Positions 46,301-58,515 of a stretch of 64,000 bases of DNA are shown here, piece by piece. This DNA comes from Pleurotus djamor. Taxonomy: Eukaryota > Basidiomycota > Agaricomycetes > Agaricales > Pleurotaceae. The notes beneath the pieces are model-generated. The model ran no database searches. It saw only the letters and a program-made list of their open reading frames with translations, and was not told where the DNA came from. The stretch's first letter is position 1, and each line of letters opens with the position of its first letter. A program made the translations under genes and the position numbers. The stretch is from NCBI GenBank assembly GCA_029747585.1, contig JAPEVF010000039.1, forward strand, positions 1-64,000. Direction: 5' to 3'.

Positions 46301-49300
46301 CTGCTGAAGAGAAACGACGGACTCAAGGGCAGCAAGGATATCATCCAACAAGATGATCTCAGCACGTGAATAAATGGCACGCGCCAACGTGATACGGGCC
46401 TGATCTCAAGATCTCAAATCTCGTCGCGTGGCCAAAAAGGGGGAGCACGTACCTTTTGGCCTCCACTTAGCGTCAGCCCCTTCTCGCCAACCTCGGTTTG
46501 ATCACCAGCCTCAAATAATTCAAGGTCACGTTCCAAGCCGCACTGATGTAAGACTTTTTTTGTATCGTTCCTCATCCAAAGGCGAACCAAATAAGATGTT
46601 ATCCTTAAAAGGGCGTCAACGAAGCAAGCGTCAAATGAAGATTCCCTGACCTTGATGGTTTCGTTTTGGACCCACGACTCTTGAGCAGCGTATGAAACAC
46701 CGCCGTCGCGGGGGAGGTTGTACCACGAGCTCGGACCAGACTGCACGAAATGCATCTCGCCTATTTAGGCAAAACAGTCACCACCAGAGTTGAAGTCGAA
46801 AAACGCGTCCAATCCGTACCAAGCAGGGCCATCAACAAGGACGTTTTGCCAGAACCAGTAGGTCCCACAACTAGATTGATAGCATTTTTCTTGAAGATAA
46901 GTTCACCGTCGACCCTAAACACAAACTTGCGCTTCGAAGGTGTCAAAGCACCATCGTTTATTTCTGCGTCCCCAACAGACCACATGAAGGTGGCATCAGA
47001 AAATCCGATATCCCCAGACCTTTCTGATGGTGGAGTGGAAGACCTGAGAGTGGCTGCGACAGCTTTATTGTTGGTCGTGGGGAGGACTGCATCTCCTGTT
47101 GTCAGCGCGGCCTCGTCCCGGTTGAGTTCTTGGTCATAAGTGTCTAGTAGTTCGGTCTAAAGGAACATGAGTTACGTCAGTTCAAGAATATCTCAAAAAC
47201 GCGTACATCGTGCAAGAAGGTATCCACTCGATCAATGGAGACTTTGGCTTGAACGACAGCCGTCAAAGTCCAAATGATGACATGGAGTTGTTCACGCAAG
47301 AGGTCGAAGACGGACATAGCGCTGAACACAATGGACGCAGACAAGGCTTGCTTCATGATTACGGTCTAGAAAGCGGTCAACCTAGAGTTAAATAAAGGGC
47401 CAATATTCTGTTGACGTACGCTACGAAGAACATAAGTATTTCACACACAAAAACAGGTAGGAGAAGGAACTTACTAGGTGGAGAAGGTCGCGATCATAAT
47501 GCCAACCGGGATGATAAAGCTAAAGAACGATGGGAAAGCTCAAACTCGTCGCGACAAATACGAACGGGTCAACACACTTAATATTCCCATTGACCAAGTC
47601 AAGCAATTGCTTCTTCCATAACCAAACTATTTCCGCTTCACGAAACTGGGCGATCTTCTCATTCACCTTACCCTCCCAGCCGAATAGCTTGATCATCCGT
47701 ATCACATTCATAGCTATGGTGGCGGGCGACATTGAGAACCTGAGAGAATGAAAATTGACGAGACCTTACTTTCAGTGACATTCTGAACGCGAGCATCGGT
47801 GCGCTTCATGCGTTCCTTCTGCACATCCTGCATAGCTTTGCCAACAAATCCTGGTAGAGGCATACAAAGGACCATGACCGTAAGACCAACAAAGGCACTG
47901 CGTCTTGTAAGAAACCACGGCAAAGACGGACGGAAAAGGAAACGCGTACCTCCACCCAAGTATCACATACAGGAAACTGATCCCCAACGCAAGTTGCAGC
48001 GGTGCATAAACAATCAACATAATGAAATCCCTTCCATCGGTAATATTCCCCAAATCCGTCGAGATCAAGTTGTTCAATTTACCAACAAGGTTCCCTTCTG
48101 CGCTGTCATCCGCGATTGCCTTCGGAACCGGCTTGGGCTCCGGAGTCGCAGCCTTTTCTTTGCGGGAAAATGGGGAACGTAGCTTCTTGCGAAGAGTTCC
48201 TACAAGTGTCTTCCCGCCGATCGTTCCACTCGAGTCCGAGGATGCCTCATTGGGATCGACGATCGTACTGGCGGTGGAAATATCTCGATCATGCTCGGAT
48301 TCTTGGACTGGGAGCGCGGAAGTGGAGGCAGCTGGTGTAGACGAGCCAGAGGCTGAGGCAGAACCTGATTCGGATGATGCCTTAACGGAAGAAGAGCTGG
48401 ACTTGGTTTCAGCCTTGACTCGAATGCGAAGAGCATGCTCGAAGATAAGCTGGGTAATGATCGCTTCGACCCAGACGAGATTACGCGTCTATAGAAACTG
48501 GTTCAGAGGGCAGGTGAGTGATAGACCAGTGGATACTCACAGCATAGAAGATGTAAGCCTGGAATGAGGTAGAATAGATCATGGGCCCGCAGAAGAGCCA
48601 GATCAACCAAACCCAAGGGCGAACAAACGCGTCTTCTCCGTTCTTTTCCATGTAGTAGAGAAGCCTGTTTACGCCAACGGGGGCAGCGTATCCCGCGAAA
48701 GTATGAATGGTCAACAAGATCACTAGGTACGCGTATTCCTTTCGGAGGGTCTTCATCAAGCCCCAGAAGATGTGGCGTTGTCGCAGCTTCTTCTTGTTAC
48801 CAGGAGCGTAGAAGGGATCGATATTCTGCAAGACGAGAGCTAAGTGTTGTGTTGGGAGACCAGAGGCTATAAACTAACCGTAAAACTCTTCTCCCTCAAA
48901 TTCTTGGCTTCATCATAATCAGCCAAAGGAGGAAGCTGGTCGTGAGATAGATGAGGAACTTTGTGGGCGAGAAGGACAGTCGAATCGAGGAAACTGAACA
49001 AGATGAAAGATAGTAGCGAACATGTTTGTTCGGGTGGAGGATTGGAGCTTGGGTTCTTTGGGTCGACGGGGATGTAAACAGTCGGCATGAGGAGTGGAAT
49101 GAACACTGCGGTATAACACAACACAGCGATCTTCGTCCATAGTAGGTACACAAGGACGGCGTTCTCCTTGAGGAAGGCGGCCGGAAGGTCGATTGGGGTA
49201 AGAGTATATGTGGCAAGCGGGAAGATATCGCGCCACGCGTAGACGCCAAAGGTTACGAGAAGTAGGAGGGTGACGTGGGTCGGGACCCAAGCGGTTAAGG

Positions 49301-49838
49301 AAGTGAATCCGGATTGAATTCGCTTCGTGTAGGGTTTCGTGGTAACACAGAGTAGCGACAGCAGGGAGGCGTACAACTGTGGTGTAAGACGTCAAGCGTG
49401 AACAGAGACGATCTCAGGTCATGGGGAACGCACGTAGGTCATGCACATCGCAAACTGCAACCACTCGGTTTGGGTCAACTGTTCAACTTCCTTGCGCCGA
49501 TGCTTTCTCTTCTTCTTGCCCCACCTAGCCAATGCGCCCATCCATCCCAGAGGCTCTTGGTCTGCGTAAGTGAACTGGATGTCCTGTCTATCTTCGAGCT
49601 CTATTTCGTCTATGATGAGGGTCGCAATGGACAAGCCAAGGAGGGCTAGACAGCCGACGAGTCTGAGAATCTTGTAAACGAAGATGTGGAGGCCGCCATG
49701 GGACACGACATGGGCTTTGAATTCCGACCAGAAACCATACGACGAGGGGGGCGGTTCGGAGGGCTCATTTTGTTCGTCCTCGGCTCGGGTAGACGCGAAG
49801 AACTGTGCGAAGGCCCCATATATTATGTGCCCCAGCAA
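43340..49838 (-). CDS. ABCC-type full ABC transporter (N-terminus unresolved)
   Basis: Stop at 43340 (ending ISMAIGKTDI). The N-terminal membrane region reads GHIIYGAFAQFFAS, IFVYKILRLVGCLALLGLSI and THVTLLLLVTFGVYAW. TMD1 follows, with a Ser-rich cytosolic insert (VKASSESGSASASGSSTPAA). NBD1 has Walker A VVGPTGSGKTSLLMALLG, signature TLSGGQK and Walker B IILLDDILAALDV. After TMD2 come NBD2 Walker A GRTGSGK, signature NLSVGQRQILALARAI (the usual ABCC variant) and LLILDEATSAID, rebuilt across a 15 nt exon (43710-43724). The order TMD0-TMD1-NBD1-TMD2-NBD2 and length match yeast Ybt1/Bpt1-type pumps of organic anions and conjugates at the vacuole or plasma membrane. Coding sequence continues upstream to about 50090 but is cut by TGA at 49848-49850 with no upstream ATG in frame; 49838 is where the open frame begins, not a proven start. 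Confidence 0.87.
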
Positions 49839-50092
49839 GAGTAAGGCTCAGAATGCTGCAGCATAGGCTGGAATGAGAAGTGTGTCGGTGTATAAACTGT
49901 CATAACTGCTCGGTATGTCATTGAACAAATAAGGAATGCGAGCACGCACGAGTGTTTTGGCTTGAGCATGGCTTGGCCTGGGGAAACAACAGACACGATG
50001 TCGACCCGAGCCAATAAAGGTTATAAAGAAACCTTTGTCGGGACCGGTGTACGCGTCGCTGGTGGGAGTCAAGTTTGCCCTTGAAGTTTGAT

Positions 50093-50810
50093 TTCATTCC
50101 CAAGTCCATGTGCACCCCGAGTCACATGATTACTTTAATTCCGTTATCTCGAGATCCCAAACATTGAAACACGCTCTAACAACGAGATTTCCGTTTGTCG
50201 TGGACAAGTACACCATGTGCATCGCTGCGCCCATCAAAAACGGTTTCGAAATGGGGATGGCTTTTCTCCATCCCTTAGTATGTTTGAGGGGAACTGGGGT
50301 GTAGAAGCCGTGTCCTGATGACTCGTTCAGAGAACAAGATACAGGATACCGAGCTCGTCGGGTTTCTCGACGAGGATGAGGAGTTGCTGAGAAGCTGGGG
50401 CAACGTCGTTACGTGCGCCTGCAAGCTTCAGCCTCGTTGTCCGTATATAGGGGAATTTTATAGGAGTTGCGGGCAGGGGATTGCTTGAGCTTCGAAGGAG
50501 CTCATGGCAGTTTACTCTGAAAGAAGCGAACTTGAGTACCGATAATGTGCTCTTCACGAGGGACTCCAACTCAGTATGTGTCGTGCTCTGCCTGATCATT
50601 TATGAAATGCTAACGAGTGAAGCCCAAGTGAAGCCAACCCTTTCTTCCACCTTCAAATGAATATGAATTATCTAATCTACTTATACAAAACTTAAGTATC
50701 GAGCGGTGTGTAGTCTTGCGGTAAGAGGGAAGAAAAAGTGGGGGAAAGAAGTACAGACTGGACTCATCAGGAGAGGTCGCGGTCGGGTAACTCGGGGACG
50801 CAACTAAGTA
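50093..50810. other. Intergenic region
   Basis: Upstream of the ABC transporter and downstream of the DNA glycosylase gene. Open frames of 60-90 codons are present but show no family resemblance. Nothing else is seen. Confidence 0.4.
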
Positions 50811-51719
50811 TCATGTCGAATTCTCTTCCTTGACATCCACTTTAACATCCACCTGGTCTTTTGCATCCGCCTTCGACCTCGCCACGTACTGTTTCAGTAT
50901 ACATTCACCTGAGGCTTGTTTACCTGCGTTGCATCCCTTGCATATTCTGCCATGGCGAATCATCAAGACGTGTAACCCATATTTCAACTCCTTAGGGACT
51001 TTGAGGTCCAGATGCGCCTGAGCAAGTACGCGGTTGGCGTTCGCGGGGACCCATCCCAGAAGCTTGCTGAGCCTGAAGACATGGGTATCGACTGCAAAGG
51101 AATCGCGTTCGAGGCAAAAGAGGAGAACACACGACGCGGTTTTCGGGCCAACACCGTCAAAGGACACGAGCTCTTTCATGACTTCTTCATCAGAATATTT
51201 CTGAGACCCGTCTTCGCCTTTCTCTGCGAGATACTGAAGGGAATAGTCACCGTGTTTGGACTTGATGTCGCGTAGGACCTTCTGTATTGTGGCCGCTTTC
51301 TTGTTCGCCATTCCACCCATGCGTATCGACTCGACGACGGCATCTCGTGAAGCCTCTGCGACGGCAGCGAAGTTGTTCCGGCCAAAGGTGGTGTCCAAAC
51401 TGCGCTTTGCAGTGGTTGAATTCTTGCTGTTGGTGTTTTGAGAGAGAATGGTACCGATTAACGCGTCAATGACGTTCTTCGAGTTTCCGCAGGTCTGTGC
51501 CGAGTTGGCTGTCGCTGAGGGAGGTATTCGGATGAGGCCTTTCGCACCGTTTGGGGAATGGGCTTCGGATAGGAGGTGGAAGACAGCATAGGCTTCCGTG
51601 GATGTTGGGTGGGGGAACGTGGGGAATGGTGATGTCGTCGTGTAGGCCTCGAGCTCTTTGAGCTTTTTCGACTTCTGGGGCGAGGCTAGGGATGGCGAAA
51701 CTGAGCGAGAGCGCTTCAT
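50811..51719 (-). CDS. HhH-GPD base-excision DNA glycosylase (endonuclease III-like)
   Basis: Single exon, 302 residues, start ATG 51719 (MKRSRSVSPSLASPQKSKKL, a basic, nuclear-type N-terminus). The HhH-GPD fold is plain: VIDALIGTILSQNTNSKNST, MANKKAATIQKVLRDI, ELVSFDGVGPKTASCVLLFC (helix-hairpin-helix with the Lys of the lyase reaction) and FAVDTHVFRLSKLLGWVPAN (catalytic Asp). These residues fit a bifunctional glycosylase/AP lyase acting on oxidised bases. The C-terminal cysteine loop is incomplete: ICKGCNAGKQASGECIL shows three Cys with spacing unlike the four-Cys iron-sulphur loop of Nth. A charged tail (DVKVDVKEENST) ends at 50811. The family is secure; the preferred lesion is unknown. 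Confidence 0.9.
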   Translation of the reverse strand: MKRSRSVSPSLASPQKSKKLKELEAYTTTSPFPTFPHPTSTEAYAVFHLLSEAHSPNGAKGLIRIPPSATANSAQTCGNSKNVIDALIGTILSQNTNSKNSTTAKRSLDTTFGRNNFAAVAEASRDAVVESIRMGGMANKKAATIQKVLRDIKSKHGDYSLQYLAEKGEDGSQKYSDEEVMKELVSFDGVGPKTASCVLLFCLERDSFAVDTHVFRLSKLLGWVPANANRVLAQAHLDLKVPKELKYGLHVLMIRHGRICKGCNAGKQASGECILKQYVARSKADAKDQVDVKVDVKEENST

Positions 51720-51862
51720 GGTTGTGAAAGGAAGTGAGTTGAGAGTTGGTGTTAGGGGTATGTTTGTTACCCAACCCAGTAGAACTCGACGCTTGAAAAA
51801 GAGTCGCTACATGTTGCCTATATAATACAATGTTGCTACATAATCACATACATAGAATACGT

Positions 51863-54478
51863 TCAATCGTAATACGCTGCCATGGCATCTTCGTCATCGT
51901 CGCTGAATTCCTCTACATCATGGGGGTCGCGCTTCATATCCATCCGAGTATACCAAGCTAACACACGAGGATGTGCAATAACCCTGTCCAAGTAACGGTT
52001 CAGTCACGGCAAAATGAATGGATCAAAGCACGCTGACCTAGATGGGTTGAAATTGAGGACTTCCAAAGTTTCCATATTCGTTGCACGCGATAACGCGACA
52101 TACGCTGATGCACAGCAAAGGAAGCGTCAGTGAGGCCTAAGGATGAAACAAACACAACACTCACCCTGTCCCTTCTCAAAAGTATGCCTCAAATCGACCT
52201 TCACCCGCTCCAAAGTCTGTCCTTGCGACTTGTGCATACTCAACGCCCAAGCATGTATCAACGGCACTTGCGTCCTACTGGCTTCGACATCACCCGTCGC
52301 AGTGTCCACCGTAAACTCCGAAGGAACACACAGCATCTCCCTGCCATTGGTAAACCGCACCAGGGGGTATTCACAATCGAGGTCATCTGGAGAAGGGTCC
52401 TTGCGGTTGGCTTTTGCATTGGCTTTTTCATCGGCTTTGATGATCGCATTTCTCGCCACGTCTTTGACTTTGGCGAAGCGGACGACTCGGCCAACAGAGC
52501 CGTTGACGAGTTCGCCTTGAACGAGATTCTAAAAACCAAGTTAATGGTTGTATCCAGCCGAACTTGACAACAATCCTGGTTCGCACCTTGATGAGCATGA
52601 CTTGCGCATCAACCTGAAAGCAGAGACCGAGTTGTAAGTGGCCACCATCGTCTACACGAACTCAGAGGTATTCACCTTGAGCACAATTTCGTTGGGAGCA
52701 ACGAGACGCTCCAGTAGTCTGATCATCGACTCTTTGGAGACGGGTCGGCCGTTGGCATCAATGCCTGGTCTATCGCTCGCGGGATATACCACTGGTTTCC
52801 CCGGAAGCGCATCCAAACGAGTTTGATTGGCAAGAGCCACTTCTCTCCTCGTAGGGAATCTAACAAGAGAGACAAACACAACCCATTAGCACGACGTCGA
52901 ACGAAACATCGAAACACTCACAATTCCGTAGGGAGAATCCCATCATCATATGTAATGGGCCGGGAGAGACTTTTGAACACTTGGATCATCTCCGGCTTCA
53001 TGTCCCCGAATCGCATCGCGTTGAGCATGTTCGCAAATGCTTGATCCTTCTGTCGGAACACTTTCGTAAGCGTAACCGGACGACCGACACAGGAGTCCCA
53101 GGATTCGGCCTCGAAAGCAAAGGTGACATGAGCATTGTTCTTGTCAGGAACAGGAGGAAGTTGACAGAAATCCCCAGACAAGACCAACTTGAATAAAATA
53201 AGGCAAAGGAGATTAGGTGCGGTATTGGTTGAGCGAGAAGGAAGACAAGCATACCTGTATACCACCGAAAGGTTCCTCGTTTCTTCTGACCAATCTACCG
53301 ATGTTTTCCTAAGAGACGCATAAATATCCCTCAGATCGATAGAAAGTTAACAATCGGCGTACAAGTTTGTCAAACAGTCGTCCATCCAACATCGAGACTG
53401 TACGTCAGTCATTAGCCGTCCACATATCACGTTGTTTAAGAATGTACAACAAGCGAATTCACCCACCTTCATCGATAATTAAACACCGTACCGCACGCCA
53501 ACGGTGCAACACTGGTTTAAACGTCTTCTGCCCAATGAACTTGCCCGCATAGTTCTTCGCCGTATCCTGGCCCAGACCGATCCCAGCCCACGAATGCAAC
53601 GTCGACCCTCCAATATTCACCGCAGCGATTCCCGTAGATGCAGTAATAGCCAAACCAGAAGATCCAGCACCTCCCATAATTCGTATGATTTCGCGCAGGA
53701 GAACAGACTTTCCTGTACCTATATACAATTGAAAGAGTGATCAGGTTGGTTGAGCACGCACAAGCAGACGGTCAGAAATAGGTATCGGTGGCAAAGCTTA
53801 CCAGCGGATCCAGTGAAGAAGACACTCTTCCCTGACCTGACATCCTGGAGGACAGTATTTTGCTGGGGAGACAAAGAAACTGCGGGAACAGACGGTTCAA
53901 GAGGGATATAATCAGGTTGGTCGGCGAATTCCTCGCTTTGTGGTTGCCCTGCATTTTGCACGTCTTCTGTTTTATGAGGGGATGCCGAGATGTCTCTCGA
54001 GGCTGAAGAGCCTGAGTCTTGAGAAGAGGGAGGAGGAGTTGCATGGTCTCGCCTGCGACTAGAAGTGATTGGTTTGAACGTCACTGGATCAGAGAGCGAA
54101 CTAGGCGTTCTTGAGATATCTATCATGAAATCTGATTCAGCGACGCTCAAGCACGCCAGAACAGGATGAAGAGATTACAGGGCACCGGGACCATCAAATA
54201 CTCCTCAGCCTCTTGCACCGTTTTGAAGCTCTTGTACAGGTTCTGCGGAAAACCAACCGTCTAACCGCAGTAGAAACGCTCAGTTCTTCGACACCCGCGC
54301 CATACGATGATGAAACCACACATACATTCTTTTTACACTAACCAAACGACAAAAGAATCAGACATATTGATCCTTTCATGGAGGTGATTGGACCACTTAC
54401 CTCATCCCATGTCTGGTATATCTTCGGACCCTCGCGGCCAATCTTCACAGCGTATAGTTTACGACCGACTTTAGGCAT
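51863..54478 (-). CDS. PIF1-like helicase with N-terminal RNase H1-type hybrid-binding domain
   Basis: Starts at the ATG at 54478. Exon 1 (KLYAVKIGREGPKIYQTWDE) and exon 2 (TVGFPQNLYKSFKTVQEAEE) form the small RNase H1 N-terminal domain (PF01693 type), which binds RNA:DNA hybrids. A Ser/Pro-rich linker leads to a PIF1 helicase core: Walker A TGSAGTGKSVLL (across an intron), LAITASTGIAAVNIGGSTLH, LIIDEVSMLDGRLFD (across an intron), LVLSGDFCQLPPVPD, VTLTKVFRQKD, HAWALSMHKSQGQTLERVKV and YVALSRATNMETLEVLNF. The C-terminus is acidic (DVEEFSDDDEDAMAAYYD), stop at 51863. PIF1 helicases are 5'-3' DNA helicases acting at G-quadruplexes, replication barriers, telomeres and in mitochondria. The extra domain suggests action at R-loops; that is inference. 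The gene starts opposite the GH16 3' end. Confidence 0.93.
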
Positions 54479-55091
54479 AATTACGGTAGTTCAGTCAGGC
54501 AGTGGGTCGTGCAGGTATCACTTCTCAAGGACTGCGTCAGAGCCGCATTGTATTGAAGACTAACTGAAAGGCGAGTCACATGTGACATAAACGCGACGTG
54601 ACCACGTGTGACGCGTCGCGTTNCTACCGCGTTCTAGTGTCATGAACCATGGACCAATGGCCTCACGCTCGATGCAACGACGCCAACATTCCTTCTATTG
54701 GCAAGATATATGTATGCAAAGATGTGTTTCTAGGTGATTGTCAGTATACATGGACAGAGAGGGGAGAGAAATTACAAAATCCGAATCCACAAATAATAAC
54801 CAAGACCATGATTTCTATACACTAAAAAGACAGCCACGAAAAAGTGTGTATGCAAGTAGGCGGCCTACCCAAAATAATAAAACCGAGAAGAGGATAAAGG
54901 GGGAGAAAGTATATAAGTATAGGCTACAAAGACAGTACAGGTGAGTAACGTTAAAAAGTCGTCAGTAGTGCGCTGTGATATGTATGTCACTGGGGCGATG
55001 CGATGCGTGCAGTGTGGTACGTGATAATGCCGAAGAACCGAGCGAGGTGCAACGAACGAAATACAAGGGATGCGTGGGTTCATAAGGTCAT
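54479..55091. other. Intergenic region
   Basis: Between the PIF1-like gene start and the GH16 stop, both on the minus strand. It contains an N at 54623 and AT-rich stretches near 54780-54930. No coding signal is supported. Confidence 0.4.
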
Positions 55092-56809
55092 TCAAGAAGA
55101 TTGATAGATCTTCACGCTGCGGACTTCCCAATCTACAAGGAATCCAAATGTCAACATTGTAATTGCATTGACAACGCAAAGACAAGACTCACAAGCTTGG
55201 CTGAAGGACGCGCCATTAGCTCGGACGAATGCTTCGCATGTCGAGAAACCAGTCCGTTGTGCGCAGCTTTGTTCTTGACCAGGTACGCCAGCGGCGTTCC
55301 AGACACCACCAGCCCAGTCACCGCTAGAGTAATGCATTCAGTAGTGCATAAAAGGAACAAAGGGGCCGGACGTACCACAAGGTGTTCGTGAAGATGAGGT
55401 GATGATCTTTGAAGAAGCGGAAGGGGTCACAACCTGACGAAGGAAACCTTGCTTGGGGAAGACCCCAACCGGAGGGCTGAGGAGCTTCGGCGGTGATATC
55501 TGCAGGTATAGATCCTCGAGGGAAGAAGTATACCGCAATACCATCCTCATCCCAAAGCACTGGGAATGACTTGCGTTAGGTACGAAGACTAAGATGGAAG
55601 AAGAGTCGTTAACGTACTAGCATAAACACCACCACCCGCACGATTGAATCCAGAACCGAACGAATTGCTGGTGGGTGCTCGAATACCACATCCTTCATTA
55701 CTGGTGTCTGACACTCCACATTCTTGCTTGGAAACCAAAGAGCCAGATATCCTCAGCGAAGATGAGTCTCGTGTTGGGATATTACAACCAGACGAAGTGT
55801 GAAGCGTGATTTGGTTATTAGTGTAATCATGAACACCTTCGACGATGTCGATTTCACCACCGTTGGGCCAGTTGGGACCTAGGATACATCATATTAGTTC
55901 GCGTATAGACCAAAAGGGAACAGTTACTTACCATTACTCCAGAAGGCGCTGAGGAAAAAATACTGAGGTGAGCACCACGATCAAAACGGCCACATCGAAA
56001 TACTCACGGCCAAGTTCCACAACCTGTCGGCATGTGCACAGCATCGAGAACGAAGATACCACCATTCCAGAGTGAACGAGTGGTGATTCGAATACCCATC
56101 CTATTACCAGAGACGGTCGGAGTGGTATCAATGCCCATAATGGCGTTTCCAGCATTGTTGATACCGACTATACCAGCAGACCGCTTTATGATTGATTGAG
56201 TTAGAAGCTTGGATGATAGAAAAGATTGAAACTCACTCCGGTATTTTGATCAACGTACTGAACGATGCCTTGATTCCAAGAATCGTTGAGGGATGCCGTC
56301 AAGACGGTGCAGCGGAAACACTCACCATTGGTAGGGTCTCCAGCAGTGAAGAAATCGAAGCCATTGAAGAAATCGCTGCCTTCGTGGGATTCAGCAAGCC
56401 GCCAGGGCGAAGGTGGGACGTTGGTTGAGGCAGGAGNNNTGGCCGTTGGTCTTCTCGTAGAGCTGCCCCTCGAGCTGGTCGGGGGGACATACGTACCGTT
56501 TCCCGGATTGATCACACCCCCGCCGCCATTCCCATTCCCATCGTTCCCGACAGGACCGCCTTGGCCTTGACTCAGACCAGAATTCCCAGGGCCAGCAACA
56601 CAATACACGCCTCGTTTCATCAAAACTCTTCCTGAAGAGCGCTGGGGCGGTGGAGGAGTGCCGAATGCGACACGGAGGTCGTCAGCAAGACCCTTGCTTC
56701 GTCTGAGCGCGAATCGATGGGCACGTTCCAAGACGGCACGAGGCCCGGCAACGGTCAGAGAGGCTTGGATAATGAGAAGAACGAGGCAAATGGGAAACCG
56801 GTAAAACAT
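55092..56809 (-). CDS. Secreted GH16 endo-beta-glucanase-like enzyme
   Basis: Starts at the ATG at 56809 with a hydrophobic signal (FYRFPICLVLLIIQASLTVA). A Gly/Asn-rich linker and the stretch SPWRLAESHEGSDFFNGFDF, FFTAGDPTNG, QYVDQNTG follow, typical of fungal GH16. Later exons give a segment with the catalytic EIDIVEG (ExDxxE), then MLWDEDGIAVYFFPRGSIPA, SGWGLPQARFPSSGCDPFRF, FFKDHHLIFTNTL, DWAGGVWN and WEVRSVKIYQSS, stop at 55092. GH16 enzymes of this type cut beta-1,3 or 1,3/1,4-glucans and may remodel the fungal wall. Three N bases at 56437-56439 fall in the linker. Family secure; substrate not determined. Confidence 0.9.
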
Positions 56810-58515
56810 TGCGGGAGGTTTGATAGTGACGACGGGGGGNCAAGTAGATGTCGAAAGGGTAATGAGTGGCGAATCAAGTCCTGGGCTCAACCGAGGACGA
56901 TTCGAATGATGTNTAGCAAGCGGGGGATTGGGCTGGCTTGAGGGGGGAAAGGTGTGTATCGCGCAGGAGTTGTGGGGTTGAATATATCAATACGAAGAGC
57001 ACAGGGCGAAGTCGTTCCGTCCAGCCGTCGAAGGTGAGGAGGTGATATTGAGTGAAAGTGGCTGATCAAATATCGAAATGCACGAGGCCAGGGCCGCAAA
57101 GAGAGAGAAAGGTCGTAAATGAGGATTTAAAACGGGACGGGAGGGGATGATGGTGGTATGAAAGAAAGAAGGATGGAGAGGAGAAGGAAGGGAGGAAAAT
57201 CTGACCTAGTCCGTCGGTGACGAGGCTCTTGAAGAGATTTTCGGGGTCAAAGCCATTACGCCTGGCGGATTTCAAGCTCCGCGATCCATTCACAACAGCC
57301 ATCTCAGACGCCTCGTGGCTACCGCTCCTCCTTGGGTCTTGGAATATTCAGTAAACCTCTCTGGCTGTGTGTGTCCTCGAGCACACCGTGCTCATGCAGC
57401 CCAAATTACTTTGCTCACTTAGAGTGCTCGAAGCTCACTTCCAGCTGTGCTTGGTGTTACTATTAATCTTATCATATTACCAAGTGGCGACCTCGACAGC
57501 GCGTATTGTTGTCCTTTATCGCTACTAGCGACGTGGCGGACAGGCTTCCCAGCTCGCCTTTTCGTTGTCTTGACCACTGCATCGCCAATCCCCCTCCGTC
57601 TATCTCCCGGCTTTCCCGAAATTCGCATCAGCTCGTTTGAGAGACTCACCGCCCGCTTGCCTCGTGTTCTTGGGTTCTCACAATCCTTGGCTCTCCGTTC
57701 AGATGATTGCCTCACATCGCTGCAATATCCGATCGAGCTGGCGAAAACGCAACATTCAATCCTCGCTTCATCAGCCTGGTTGCCTTGATGTCTCCCAACC
57801 GACGCCGATATACACGATTGGCTGGCTATGAATCCCCTCCGACAAAGCTAGCTTGTGATCCGCTGAAGGTGTAATTGAGAAAAGCCTCCAGCGCAGTACA
57901 ACGCCACACCCATGGTCATCGACAGGGATTTATTCGAGAAAGTCTATACACAAAGGTTGCTTTATCCCTCTCCTGTGGAGCTCGTCGTTCAAACGTTCAC
58001 AATCGACATGATCGTCTCATTTGATGAGGCCGAGCACTGCTTGCATCAACAAGTAGAGTATAGGTTGTCATTGCATTGTTGCAAGTCATCTAGGTAGCGT
58101 GCGTAATAAACTATGGATCGTACGAGAGTGGAGTATAGAAGAAAAGTGAAGAAAGCAACCGCAAGCTCGTAGCAATCATAAAAAANGGATGAAGGGAAAT
58201 CGTAATCAATAATGTCTGCGTTTGTATACAGCTAAATTTCGTAGTAGGGCCCCAAAAAAACTAGATCTGACAAGCGCACTACATACGATACATGGGTTGG
58301 TGGTGACGGATTGTAAACATGAAATACGGGCGAGTTCGCTACTCAGCAGAGCGACGAACCGAAGGGCACAACAAGAGAAGAACGACTATAAGGTGTCCAA
58401 TCATCATCCCTACACGAGACGGCAAGAAAAATATAAGAGCGGGGGAAGAAGTCGAATCCCCGCGATAAAATAATAAGCAAAACGAATAGCACCCTGGTCA
58501 AGCGAACCGGCTGGA
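56810..58515. other. Long intergenic region
   Basis: Lies upstream of GH16 and downstream of VAC8. One open frame at 57066-57302 (-) has a true ATG at 57302 (MAVVNGSRSLKSARRNGFDP) and a possible donor after TDGL, so it could be a first exon, but I cannot connect it to anything. N bases occur at 56840, 56913 and 58186. Nothing else is supported. Confidence 0.35.

Noticed and set aside
54180..54478. Viral (caulimovirus viroplasmin-like) insertion at the start of the helicase gene
   Set aside because: The same small domain is the normal N-terminus of cellular RNase H1, it is spliced with host-type introns and no other viral sequence is present.
57447..57788. 113-codon plus-strand frame
   Set aside because: It begins with GTG rather than ATG and shows no domain.
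58430..58470. tRNA-like B-box (GTCGAATCCCC)
   Set aside because: No A-box at the right distance and no acceptor stem pairing.
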